Assembly: GCA_050943595.1 (NCBI GenBank)
Contig: JBMNPM010000012.1
Location: 1-43,030 of the forward strand
Direction: 5' to 3'
Length of the DNA: 43,030 nt
Origin: JAXGXJ01 sp050943595
Lineage (GTDB): Bacteria; Actinomycetota; Thermoleophilia; RBG-16-64-13
In this document: one piece after another, positions 1 through 8,299 of the stretch
How the letters are laid out: every line of letters begins with the position of its first letter
Position numbering within the stretch: position 1 is the first letter of the stretch
The notes under the pieces: model-generated
Databases searched by the model: none
Told to the model about the DNA's origin: nothing
What the model saw: only the letters and a program-made list of their open reading frames with translations
Translations under genes and position numbers: made by a program

Positions 1-132
1 GGAGTGACCCTTGAGAACGTGAGCACCAACACCACAATCGCTCCGGCCACCACCACAGCAGCTTCGACCACCACAACTACGGTTGCTCCCACCACCGTGA
101 CGACCGTGCCTCAGCAAACACAGGCCATCTGA
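1..132 (+). CDS. C-terminal end of a Thr-rich protein (partial)
   Basis: Frame 1 is open from the window edge to a TGA at 130-132. The visible 43 residues are a low-complexity tail made mostly of Thr, Ala, Val and Pro, with runs of four to five Thr. Such tails are common at the end of exported or membrane-anchored actinobacterial proteins, and the TPR protein at 35855-36487 ends in a similar one. The folded part lies outside the window, so no function can be given. A role at the cell surface or in polysaccharide export would fit the locus but is a guess. Confidence 0.6.
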   Translation, partial: GVTLENVSTNTTIAPATTTAASTTTTTVAPTTVTTVPQQTQAI

Positions 133-268
133 GACCGCCAATCCGCACTCTGGGTCGCCAGATTTGGGCGGTTGGAGGAGGTGGCCACGCTACATTGGGC
201 AGCCCAAACGAGTTCTTAGGTCGTGTTCCTGCTCATCAGGCTGCCTGCTCTTGCTGGCGTAGTGTAGA

Positions 269-788
269 CTAATAATAGTCGTCCGGGGTTCGGTTCCCCA
301 GACCCTGGTGCCGGCGTCTTCTGTTGTAGAAGTCGAAGTAGGCAGCCAGTTCTCTTCGTGCTTCCGGAATACTCTCGTATGCTTTCAGTGAGAGTCCATG
401 ACGCAGGTGAGATAGCAGAAGCCTCTTCTCATAGGCAGATAGGTGATATCCATGCTTCACACCTCGCCCGCTCGGGTGATCTCGCGGCCTCGTAAGAGAT
501 AAGGATAGATCTTGTGGCCGGGAGCTGGCTTAGAAAGCTTCTTCTTGGGAAAGAGCAGGGTGATACCCATACGGCGCGCATGAGGGTGACTCCGGTTGAT
601 CATCTCTTTGCGCTCGTGCCGATCGTGCGCCCGAGCGCAACAGACAAAAAATCGTTCTCCATAGTGAGCTCACCGATCTTGGCATGTAGTTCGGCAATCT
701 CGATAACAGACTGTTCACCCTTGATGGTTTTTAGAGCCACTTTAGCCTTGAACGCCGACGAGTGATTGCGTCTTGGTCTTCTCGGCAT
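269..788 (-). mobile_element. IS3-family insertion sequence relic, internally deleted
   Basis: Pieces of both IS3-family transposase genes lie in the right order on the minus strand, with large internal parts missing. OrfA (788 to 600) starts MPRRPRRNHSSAFKAKVAL, the usual start of this group, then jumps to its C-terminal part (LHAKIGELTMENDFLS) after losing about 45 residues. OrfB begins at once at 599 (MINRSH), jumps to the RRMGI segment and SKPAPGHKIYPYLLRG, and hits a stop near 510. A further piece, MDITYLPMRRGF, holds the first catalytic Asp. The end, AYFDFYNRRRRHQGLGNRTP, is the typical IS3 C-terminus (to 269). The second catalytic Asp and the Glu region are gone, so the element is dead. 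A GGGGGTGTCCGG-type sequence near 835-847 may be one terminal repeat. Confidence 0.8.
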
Positions 789-896
789 TGTGGGTGCTCC
801 TCCTTGCCGTCCGGCCCGAAGCAGTATGACCTAAGGGGGTGTCCGGTTTTGCTCGGCAAGTTCTTTCCGTGGAGGTTGGCTCTCTCATCCCATCTT

Positions 897-2750
897 CTAG
901 GTAGTTGTGGCTTCCTGTGCCCGAGCTATCCAGAGGAGTGTCGTTGCTTCGGCAAACGCGGTGGGCTCGGTTTTTAGGCGTTCATTGGAGTATGCCTCCT
1001 CGATTCTGACCCCTGAGGCGAGATACTCCGCGACGATATCATGGTGATTCTTCAACAGGGCTCGGATATGATCACCAAGGCCTTCGTCGATCCAATGCTG
1101 CTGCTGGACATCAAAGCCTCGCTTAAAACGAGGGTTCCGGATGCTCTCCGGTAGTCGTCCCTTTAGGGCCTCGCGAATGATCCACTTGCCTCGGCCATGA
1201 CGTAGCTTGAGCGTCTCAGGGAGCGCCACGCCCATCTCCATCACACGATAGTCGAGGAAGGGAAGCCGGCTCTCAATGTTGTTGCCCATGGAGTTGCAGT
1301 CCTCATAGCGCAGCAGCGTCGGCAGGCTTCCCAACGCGATGTCTGCCACCTGGCGCTCGTACAGCGGTCGCTGTGGGTTGTAGCCTATCTCCAGGCTGCC
1401 TTCGGGTAGTCGGAGAGCGGTTCCTAGGCCTGACTGCCTAAGGTAGCGCTGACGATTGCTCCAGGTTTCTGCCCAGATTGATCGCTCGGCGATCACAGTA
1501 GGCACGAGCGATAGGAGAAAGCCAAGCGCTTCCGGATACTTCTTCTGTGCCAGCAGACGACGCAGATGGAATACCTGGAACTTGTGATAGCCCATGAAGG
1601 CTTCGTCCCCACCCTGGCCGCCGAGTAGTACTTTGAACCCTGCCTTTCGCGCGGCTTGAAAGACTAGATACTGCGCCATCATGCTTCCGCTTATGAAGGG
1701 TCCCTCTTGGGCGGCGGTCGTCTCGTCGAACGACTGCACAATCTCGTCAATATCCGGCCAGACGTAAGTGACATTGATGCCGGTCATTCGGCTGAATTCG
1801 CAAACAAGCGGCCCTTCAGATTCTTCGCAGTGGGGCTCCCCGAAAGTGAAGCCCTCAAGATGGCCGGAGTGATGCTCTGCCGCGAGAACGGCGATTGTCG
1901 ACGAGTCCAGGCCCCCGCTCAGCGAGGTGGCGACAGGCACATCGGCGCGAAGACGAAGGCGCACGGCATCTTCTAAGAGGTCTCCGAGCTTTTTTGCCGC
2001 CCTACGGATAGATATGCTCGCGAGCGAGTCGGCCATCGCAGTTGTCCGCTCCATGAAGTCATAGTAGGGCTGTAGTGAATAGGAAAGCTCTGTTGCTGTT
2101 GCCGCCTCAACGCGAAGAAAATGCCCGGGCCTAAGCGCCTTCATCCCCGTGTACGGGGCAGCGTCGTCGTGCTCCCAAAGGCCGTAGCGCACCCCGTCCG
2201 ATAGGTACTGCAGATCGGGAGTCAAGCTGAGCTCCACAGCTATAGTGCGCGCGGTAGATGCGAAGTAAAGGTTCTTGTCTTGCGCGACATAGTAGAGTGG
2301 CTTCACTCCAAAACGATCGCGTACGAGATAGAAACTCCCGTCGCGGGCATCGAACAGTGCAAAGGCGAACATCCCGTTAAGCCGGGAGATTGCGTCTATT
2401 CCCCAGCGCTTAAATGACTCGAGGATGACCTCGGCATCGCTTGTGCTTAAAAAGCGGTGCCCTAGGGACTTGAGTTCCTCCTTTAGCTCGACGTAGTTGT
2501 AGATCTCACCATTAAATACTATGCACACCTGCTGGCCCCCATCCCACAAGGGTTGGTTGCCTGCTGGCGAAAGATCGATAATCGATAGGCGATTGTTCCC
2601 CATGATCGCTCTGGCTGGTGAGGCTGCGATGGTCGTTACCATTTGGAAGTTGGGCCCGCGAGCGAACTGACGACTGTCAGCGATGCGGCCGACGTGGCGC
2701 TCGCAGAGGGCTGAAGAGTCGGTTGTGTACACACCCGAAATGCCGCACAT
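897..2750 (-). CDS. asnB: asparagine synthase (glutamine-hydrolysing), polysaccharide-locus type
   Basis: Class II glutamine amidotransferase that amidates a carboxylate with glutamine nitrogen and ATP. It starts MCGISGVY, giving the N-terminal nucleophile Cys2 of the glutaminase domain. The glutaminase pocket residues are visible (NNRLSIIDLS, FNGEIYNY, SDAEV). The synthetase domain has the PP-loop SLSGGLDSST near residue 280. At 617 residues the length is normal. The usual HRGPD near residue 30-50 reads ARGPN here. As the last gene of a minus-strand polysaccharide operon, it may amidate a sugar acid or peptide substituent rather than free aspartate; that role is inferred from context. The start lies 6 bases after the stop of the upstream glycosyltransferase. 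Confidence 0.88.
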   Translation of the reverse strand: MCGISGVYTTDSSALCERHVGRIADSRQFARGPNFQMVTTIAASPARAIMGNNRLSIIDLSPAGNQPLWDGGQQVCIVFNGEIYNYVELKEELKSLGHRFLSTSDAEVILESFKRWGIDAISRLNGMFAFALFDARDGSFYLVRDRFGVKPLYYVAQDKNLYFASTARTIAVELSLTPDLQYLSDGVRYGLWEHDDAAPYTGMKALRPGHFLRVEAATATELSYSLQPYYDFMERTTAMADSLASISIRRAAKKLGDLLEDAVRLRLRADVPVATSLSGGLDSSTIAVLAAEHHSGHLEGFTFGEPHCEESEGPLVCEFSRMTGINVTYVWPDIDEIVQSFDETTAAQEGPFISGSMMAQYLVFQAARKAGFKVLLGGQGGDEAFMGYHKFQVFHLRRLLAQKKYPEALGFLLSLVPTVIAERSIWAETWSNRQRYLRQSGLGTALRLPEGSLEIGYNPQRPLYERQVADIALGSLPTLLRYEDCNSMGNNIESRLPFLDYRVMEMGVALPETLKLRHGRGKWIIREALKGRLPESIRNPRFKRGFDVQQQHWIDEGLGDHIRALLKNHHDIVAEYLASGVRIEEAYSNERLKTEPTAFAEATTLLWIARAQEATTT

Positions 2751-2756
2751 GCCGAT

Positions 2757-3830
2757 CTACCCGTGCACCCACATGAGGAGTCTTTCCCAGGCAGTGAGGA
2801 CCTTGTTCCAGGCGAAAGCCTCTGCCTTGGTCCGCGCTTGGAGGGACAACTGGGCGGCCAGCCCGGGTTCGGTGAGGACGCGATGGACCGCCGCAGCCAT
2901 GGCATCCGGATCTCTTCGGGGGACGAGCAGTGCCTCGCGCCCATCATCAACCAGATCTGGTACCCCACCGGCGTCAGTGCTCACTACACACAATCCTGAA
3001 GCCATTGCCTCCACAACTGTTACCGGCGCGTTGTCCACGTCGGTGGTGTTTAGGAAGATATCGCCTTGGGTCAGGATTTCTGGGATGCGATCTTTCGGCA
3101 CGGCGCCTTCTACCCGAACCTTCTCGGTAAGTCCCAAGCGAGCTGCCTCGTTGGATACGTCCTCAGCCGTCAGTCCCCCACGATCTGGTCCGACCATAAG
3201 CAGTGTGGCGTCGGGATGCTTAGTGAGCAGCTTCTGAAGCATCTGAAGAGCCAGGAGTGGATTGTAGCAGTCCTCGAAGGCTCTTACCCACACTAGGTGC
3301 GGCCCGGCATGGGAAATGGCGCGACTCGCATATCTGTCGAGGTGCAATCCATTGCGGATTACCTGTATGTCGCTACGAACAGGACAGAAGCGCTTCTGTA
3401 GAAAGGGGGAGGGTGAAGTTACCGCAGCGGCAGACTGCAGTAGCCACTCGACGCGCTTAGGATGGCGGTCGGCGAAGTCAGGGAGCCCCCCGTCATGCAG
3501 CGTTAAAATATATGGACAGCGCAGTATGGTGAGGCTCGTCGCAATGGCTTCGGCCCATAGAAATGCTCGGCCACTGTACACGTCCAGCTGTGCCAACTGG
3601 TAGTGTTTTCGTTTGGACCATGTTGTTGCGAGCATGTCGGCGGCCCGCAGCCCTCCGTTCTGCACAGTGGACGTCGTGATGATCGGCCAACCTCTGGAGC
3701 GGAGGCCTGCTGCCAGGTCTTCACAAACGAACCGAATGCCCGTTGAAGATGACAGGAAGGCTCCCACCATCAGGAGTGGCGGTCTTTCTTTCACCGAGCG
3801 AAGCTCAGGGGGCTTAGACGGGGCGATCAT
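2757..3830 (-). CDS. GT4-family glycosyltransferase
   Basis: Predicted cytoplasmic or peripheral glycosyltransferase of the GT-B fold that adds a sugar from a nucleotide donor to a lipid-linked glycan. The C-terminal donor-binding half is clear: LLMVGPDRGG, then VEGAVPKDRIPEIL, then NAPVTVVEAMASGLCVVSTDAGGVPDLV, with the conserved Glu of the E-x7-E motif region. The N-terminal acceptor half begins LLMVGAFLSSSTGIR. The frame is open up to 3869, but the ATG at 3830 (MIAPSKPP) is preferred because it overlaps the upstream sugar transferase by only 17 bases. That gives 357 residues, normal for GT4. The sugar specificity cannot be read. Confidence 0.8.
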   Translation of the reverse strand: MIAPSKPPELRSVKERPPLLMVGAFLSSSTGIRFVCEDLAAGLRSRGWPIITTSTVQNGGLRAADMLATTWSKRKHYQLAQLDVYSGRAFLWAEAIATSLTILRCPYILTLHDGGLPDFADRHPKRVEWLLQSAAAVTSPSPFLQKRFCPVRSDIQVIRNGLHLDRYASRAISHAGPHLVWVRAFEDCYNPLLALQMLQKLLTKHPDATLLMVGPDRGGLTAEDVSNEAARLGLTEKVRVEGAVPKDRIPEILTQGDIFLNTTDVDNAPVTVVEAMASGLCVVSTDAGGVPDLVDDGREALLVPRRDPDAMAAAVHRVLTEPGLAAQLSLQARTKAEAFAWNKVLTAWERLLMWVHG

Positions 3831-4455
3831 GTTTGAGGCGCGAACCGACCAAGGCTTGTACAGTGGCAAGGATAACGCATATGTCTGACCAAGCAGTTCT
3901 TCTTTTCAGATATTTTTGATCAATAGCTAGTTTGGCAGGCATGATCTCCCGCAGGTAGTAGTCGATCCAGTCCTCTCCAGCGAGGTGACTTTCCTCGTCA
4001 CGGTAGTAGAGTGAAGCGGGACTGGTCATCCCCGGCCTGGCGTCGAGCACGGCCAACTGTTCGCGCGAATAGTGGGCCACGTAACGCGGGTCTTCAGGGC
4101 GGGGACCTACGAGGCTCATGTCGCCCTTGAGAACATTCAGCAACTGAGGTAATTCATCCAGTTTGAAGCGGCGCATGGTCTTCCCGAGGGGAGTAATCCG
4201 CGGGTCTTCAGCCGCAGTGATGCCCGGTCCGAGTGCGGGAGCGTCCTTAACCATGGAGCGAAATTTGAAGAGAGTGAAGGGGCGTCCGTCACGACCCACA
4301 CGAATGGTACGGAATAAAGCGGGGCCGCTGCTCGTAATTCTTACAAGGAGGGCTAGGGCGGCGAGGAGTGGGGATAGCATCACTAATCCGAAGGTGGCGC
4401 CTGCCACATCGAGGGCGCGTCCGCCGGTGGCGCTTGTCTTGCAGGGTCTGCTCAT
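3814..4455 (-). CDS. undecaprenyl-phosphate phosphoglycosyl transferase (bacterial sugar transferase)
   Basis: Short (213 residues) monotopic phosphoglycosyl transferase of the PglC/WcaJ C-terminal type. It moves a sugar-1-phosphate from a nucleotide sugar to undecaprenyl phosphate and so starts repeat-unit synthesis at the inner membrane face. An N-terminal hydrophobic hairpin lies at about residues 15-40 (FGLVMLSPLLAALALLV). Then come the family motifs FKFRSMVKDA, LDELPQLLNVLKGDMSLVGPRPEDPRY, and ARPGMTSP. Start and stop overlap both neighbours (ATGA with the upstream glycosyltransferase, 17 bases with the downstream one), so it is part of one operon. Confidence 0.87.
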   Translation of the reverse strand: MSRPCKTSATGGRALDVAGATFGLVMLSPLLAALALLVRITSSGPALFRTIRVGRDGRPFTLFKFRSMVKDAPALGPGITAAEDPRITPLGKTMRRFKLDELPQLLNVLKGDMSLVGPRPEDPRYVAHYSREQLAVLDARPGMTSPASLYYRDEESHLAGEDWIDYYLREIMPAKLAIDQKYLKRRTAWSDICVILATVQALVGSRLKHDRPV

Positions 4456-5618
4456 TGTACCGCCGGTCTGCGGCCCACGGCCGCGCGGTAAATTCCCATC
4501 AGCTGCGTTGCCAACCCGGGCAGGGAGTGGTTATGGGCTATGTACCGGCTCGCCTCGCGCACGAGGTGGTCTTTCAGGTGGTGATTGGTCGCGAGAGCTA
4601 GAACTGCGCGCGTGAGGTCGTCTTCTTGGTTGGGACGCACCAGCAGCCCCCCACCTCGGCAGAGTAGATCGGGGACTCCGCCGACGGCCGTGGCCACCAC
4701 AGGTATGCCCGCGGCCATGGCCTCAAGTATGACGTTCGGGGTTCCTTCATGGTCTGAGGTAAGCACCAGCATGTCGGCCCACGAATAGAGGGGGGCAGTA
4801 TCGCTTAGCTGACCGAGGAACTGTACCTGGCTGCTGTTTAGTCCTAGCGAAGTGCGCAATGCCTCAAGAGAAACTCGGTCCGGCCCATCACCGGCGATTC
4901 GCGCTTCTATCCGTCGGCCACCCAGGTGGGAGCCGGTAGCTGCGACCAATCGTAGAAAGCGGTCTGCTCGCTTCTCCTCCGATAAGCGCCCTACGAAGAG
5001 CAGGTGGAGGCGATCAGAGTTAGGCCGGCATCGGCCTCCCTTGCCTTTGCCGAAGTGGTCGATGTCTATGGCATTTCTCAGCAGTATCACTCGCTCAGGG
5101 GATCTCCCTTGCCGTAGCGCGAATTGACGCGCAGGGGCCGAGTTGACCAGCAGGTAATGGGGCAGGTAAAGAGCGGCGGGCCTAAAGATTGAAGTGCTCC
5201 GTAGTTCCTCTCTGCCGTCTCCACGTACAGCTCCTAGGCTGGTTGTCTGCGTCAGGTTTGCCGCTATGGCTGCATAGATATTTGTATAGCAATGTACAGA
5301 CTGGATTACATCCGCGGGCTCGGCGCGCAGAGCGCTGATGATGGTTTGCAGCCGCCGAACGGGAGAAGGGTGACCCCCAATCCACTCCACACGGATTCCG
5401 AGGCCCTCGATTTCTTTCTGCATTGGCTCGCCATAGGTGAGGGCAAGCACGCGCGCTTCGATTGGGTGGGGGGCAAGGGCTCGGAGAGCATATACTAGTT
5501 GCCGCTCGGCTCCGCCGCGTCCCAGTACACCGGTAATGAAACACACTTTAAGTGGGCGGTCGGCCGCAGTGGCGCTCACACTAGATCGGCCGCCTTGCCC
5601 GGGGCTAGGCCAGGGCAT
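4452..5618 (-). CDS. GT4-family glycosyltransferase
   Basis: Second GT-B fold glycosyltransferase of the locus. The N-terminal domain opens LKVCFITGVLGRGGAERQLV, the common GT4 nucleotide-sugar-type start. The C-terminal domain has LHLLFVGRLSEEKRADRFL, ARIAGDGP, VQFLGQL and the EGTPNVILEAMAAGIPVVAT donor motif. The frame is open to 5669, but the first part of that overlaps the end of the broken epimerase. The ATG at 5618 with a GGAGGAGA just upstream, directly after the restored epimerase stop, is the better start and gives 388 residues. Its stop overlaps the next start (ATGA), which suggests translational coupling. Confidence 0.8.
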   Translation of the reverse strand: MPWPSPGQGGRSSVSATAADRPLKVCFITGVLGRGGAERQLVYALRALAPHPIEARVLALTYGEPMQKEIEGLGIRVEWIGGHPSPVRRLQTIISALRAEPADVIQSVHCYTNIYAAIAANLTQTTSLGAVRGDGREELRSTSIFRPAALYLPHYLLVNSAPARQFALRQGRSPERVILLRNAIDIDHFGKGKGGRCRPNSDRLHLLFVGRLSEEKRADRFLRLVAATGSHLGGRRIEARIAGDGPDRVSLEALRTSLGLNSSQVQFLGQLSDTAPLYSWADMLVLTSDHEGTPNVILEAMAAGIPVVATAVGGVPDLLCRGGGLLVRPNQEDDLTRAVLALATNHHLKDHLVREASRYIAHNHSLPGLATQLMGIYRAAVGRRPAVQ

Positions 5619-5628
5619 TCTCCTCCAC

Positions 5629-6055
5629 CTACTCCGCGAGAATATCGCCGATTCTCGCGGCGGCTCCATCCCAGAGGGCAGGAATTCGATAAGAGGTAGA
5701 CACCGTCGTTGAGTGCTCGTACCGCTGCTGTTTCAATGCCGGCTCGGCTGGTTTCGGCAGGCTGATTCGTGCCCTCCAAGACGGTCACAGAGCGCTCGGT
5801 GTATTCACGCATCGTCGCACAAGGAACCCCCAGCGCCGCAGTCTCCTCCTGAATGCCTCCGGAATCGGTGAGCACTAAACGGGCCTTTGCCATCAGAGCA
5901 AGGAAATCGAGATAGCCTAACGAATCCACTGGCCGAACCGGCTTCCAGCTGGCACTGTGGCCTTGGATTCGCTTGCGGGTGCGTGGATACACGGGAAAGA
6001 GGAGAGGCAGCCTCGTCTCTATTGTGGTTAGAGCAGCTCGCATGTCTTCCAGCAC
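5629..6055 (-). pseudogene. UDP-N-acetylglucosamine 2-epimerase-like fragment (5'-truncated, frameshifted)
   Basis: The readable part matches the C-terminal third of WecB-type epimerases: LLFPVYPRTRKRIQ, then LDFLALMAKARLVLTDSGGIQEETAALGVPC with the substrate-binding DSGG-x-QEE motif, then TERSVTVLEGTNQ. About 200 N-terminal residues are missing, including the first Rossmann half and the usual HR-x-EN motif, so the enzyme cannot work. Near 5690 the frame shifts: continuing in the next frame gives the family ending PALWDGAAARIGDILAE and a TAG at 5631-5629, which the original frame misses. The fragment begins GTG directly after the aminotransferase stop (TGAGTG). Truncation by deletion is the simplest explanation. 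Confidence 0.82.
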
Positions 6056-7306
6056 TCACAAGTCTCCAGCGCCATTCTCGGCGCCGCCCACTTTTTCCTG
6101 GACGCTTGTCTGTCTTTTACCCGCATGCTGCCGGCAGATACTGAGCACTGCTTGACACACCGTCTCCACCTGAGCTGTTGTCATGCTGCTGTAAATGGGT
6201 AGGGACACCTCCCGCTGATACTCTTGATAGGCAACCGGATAGTCCTCGGGATGATAGCCATACTTTTCCCGATAATACGGATGTGTATGCAGCGGGATGA
6301 AGTGAACACTGCAGGCGACGCCCTGCTTGCGCATTTCCTCGATGAAGGCAGCCCTGTCGATGTCCAGCTGATCGAGATGTAGCCGGAGCGTGAACAGGTG
6401 TATCGCGTGGGCATCAATTTCATCCAGCACAGGTAGTTGGAGTACGGGGCAGTCCTGAAAAGCGTCAACGTATCGGGTGGCGATTACTGCCCTTTGGTCA
6501 CGCATCTTCTCGAGCTTGCGCAACTGGCTCAGGCCGAGAGCCGCGGCTATATCTGTCAGGTTGTACTTATAGCCCGGCTGCAGGATCTCGTAATACCAGG
6601 ACCCTCCTCGTCCGTAGCGCTTCCAGGCATCGCCGGACAGGCCGTGTAACGCCATCATGCGGACCTGGCGCGCAATAGCTTCATCGTCCGTGGTGAGCAT
6701 GCCGCCTTCGCCGGTCGTAAGCGTCTTGGTTGCATAGAAGCTGAAGCAACAGGCGTGGTGGCGTAGCTCCGGAAACCGCGCGCGGTCAGGAGGGGTGCCG
6801 ATTCGCTTGCCGGCGTAGGAGGTGGGAAGAGCATGCGCGGAGTCCTCGACTACGGAAAGTCTATGCCGCGAAGCAACAGCATAGAGCGCGTCGAGATCGC
6901 ATGCCTTGCCCGCTATATGCACGGGCATGATGGCCTTAGTGCGCGGGGAGATGGCTGCTTCTACCTGCGCAGGATCAAGGTTTAAATCCTCAGACGAGAT
7001 GTCGGCAAAGACGGGGGTGGCTCCCAGATACCGGATGACTTCACCACTGCTGGCAAACGTGTAGGGGGAGGTGATGACTTCGTCGCCCGGCCCTACCTGC
7101 ATGGCCTCCAGCGCCAGATGCAGGGCCGCCGTGCAGGAGTTCACGGCCACGGCATGGTCAGTTCCTAGGTAGGCGCGTAGCTCTTCCTCAAACTCATGGG
7201 TCTTGGGACCGGTGGTGATCCACCCGCTACGTAGCGTCTCTGCAACTGCCTGGATGTCGGCCTCATCAATGTCAGGACGCGCAAACGGCACGTAATTGTC
7301 GCTCAA
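6056..7306 (-). CDS. DegT/DnrJ/EryC1/StrS-family PLP sugar aminotransferase
   Basis: PLP-dependent enzyme that transfers an amino group to a keto-nucleotide sugar; relatives make UDP-4-amino sugars for glycans. Visible features are an N-terminal FARPDIDEADIQAV, GPGDEVITSPYTFASSGEVI (cofactor phosphate region), VVEDSAHALPTSY (Asp and His stacking on PLP), and FSFYATKTLTTGEGG with the Schiff-base Lys. The frame is open to 7396, but a TTG at 7306 with GGGAGG eight bases upstream is the likely start (LSDNYVPFARP becomes MSDNY...), giving 416 residues. About 20 polar C-terminal residues look like an extension. It sits between a broken CapD-type dehydratase and a broken epimerase, its likely former pathway partners, so its substrate supply in this strain is uncertain. 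Confidence 0.87.
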   Translation of the reverse strand: MSDNYVPFARPDIDEADIQAVAETLRSGWITTGPKTHEFEEELRAYLGTDHAVAVNSCTAALHLALEAMQVGPGDEVITSPYTFASSGEVIRYLGATPVFADISSEDLNLDPAQVEAAISPRTKAIMPVHIAGKACDLDALYAVASRHRLSVVEDSAHALPTSYAGKRIGTPPDRARFPELRHHACCFSFYATKTLTTGEGGMLTTDDEAIARQVRMMALHGLSGDAWKRYGRGGSWYYEILQPGYKYNLTDIAAALGLSQLRKLEKMRDQRAVIATRYVDAFQDCPVLQLPVLDEIDAHAIHLFTLRLHLDQLDIDRAAFIEEMRKQGVACSVHFIPLHTHPYYREKYGYHPEDYPVAYQEYQREVSLPIYSSMTTAQVETVCQAVLSICRQHAGKRQTSVQEKVGGAENGAGDL

Positions 7307-7443
7307 ACCGGTTTCCTCCCTTGCCAGAGTTGGAAATTCTACCGAGAAGGCTGCTGAAAAATGAAGCCCCGGCCCCCAGAACACACTGAGCAGCACGATA
7401 GTACGTCATCGGTCGCGCGAATGCGCTGCTATTCGCGCTTCCT

Positions 7444-8068
7444 CTATCTCGCGGTAATCTGGTCCGCACTTGCATGGTCGTAGGTCACACCGATAAGTCG
7501 GGCAATTTCGTCTTCGTAATTGTGGTCGCCGATCGAGACGGTCTTCGCAAAAACACGCCGCACCATGGAATGGGAAGTGGGGCCCCATCTCCTCGTACGA
7601 GTAAACCAGCGACTCCTTCAGCTTCTCTACCGGGCGCATGCCGAAGAATTCCACACCTATGGACTTGGTCGGATTCTTCCAATAGAGTTCAAGCATTCGT
7701 TGAGCCAATTTTATAATGGAGATCGGGTTACCCATTTCAAGTACGAAGGTCTTCAGATTATTGAACCGGCCGTCCTAGTAACTCTCCAGCATAGCAGCTG
7801 TCTACGAGATGAGTTGCACGGCCTCCTCTATGAGCATGAAATACCGGGTCATCTCCGGATGCGTGATGATCAGTGGCTCGCCGCTCAATTCATTAGCATT
7901 TCCTCCAATGACAGTACGATCAGCCGTTATCGGAAGCAGAATAGATCGGAAATCGATCATCGATCGAAGGGGTTTAGCGGTGCGCCAGCCGGGTAGAACT
8001 ATCCATACGTTCTTGTAGGCGGTGTGAAAAAGGGGGAGCCGCATATGAGCGGGCCCATCAACCCACAA
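7444..8068 (-). pseudogene. CapD/FlaA1-like nucleotide-sugar dehydratase C-terminal pseudogene
   Basis: One minus-strand frame reads GEPLIITHPEMTRYFMLIEEAVQLI, a near-exact signature of CapD/FlaA1/PglF-type UDP-GlcNAc 4,6-dehydratases. An in-frame TAG follows, then about eight residues, then a second TAG. The same frame continues as TFVLEMGNPISIIKLAQRML and IGVEFFGMRPVEKLKESLVYSYEE, which matches the family C-terminus (FVLDMGEPV..., GLRPGEKL.EEL). After about residue EEMGPHFPFHG a frameshift is needed to reach a plausible tail ending at TAG 7446-7444. The Rossmann and catalytic N-terminal parts cannot be recognised upstream of about 8000. Two stops, one shift and a missing N-terminus make this a dead gene. 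Confidence 0.8.
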
Positions 8069-8299
8069 AACTCGATATTCTGAAGGTCTGGAAAGCCTAC
8101 GGAGATCCAGGGCCTATTAAGCTGGTATTGGGCCGGCATCACATCTTTGGATTTCACGGGGCCACTCGCTCGCCAGCTGATGGGGCGACCCCAAAACACC
8201 ACTACTAGGGCATATACTTGGAGCCGGAGGCCCACTGAAGGCCAATACTGAGAATATCCAGAGTTTGCGACCGACGAGAACCGAACCGGAAATGGAGCC

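Noticed and set aside
8069..8299. Minus-strand continuation of the CapD-like pseudogene towards its N-terminus
   Set aside because: No dehydratase motif (Rossmann or catalytic) can be found here in any frame, so the pseudogene was not extended.
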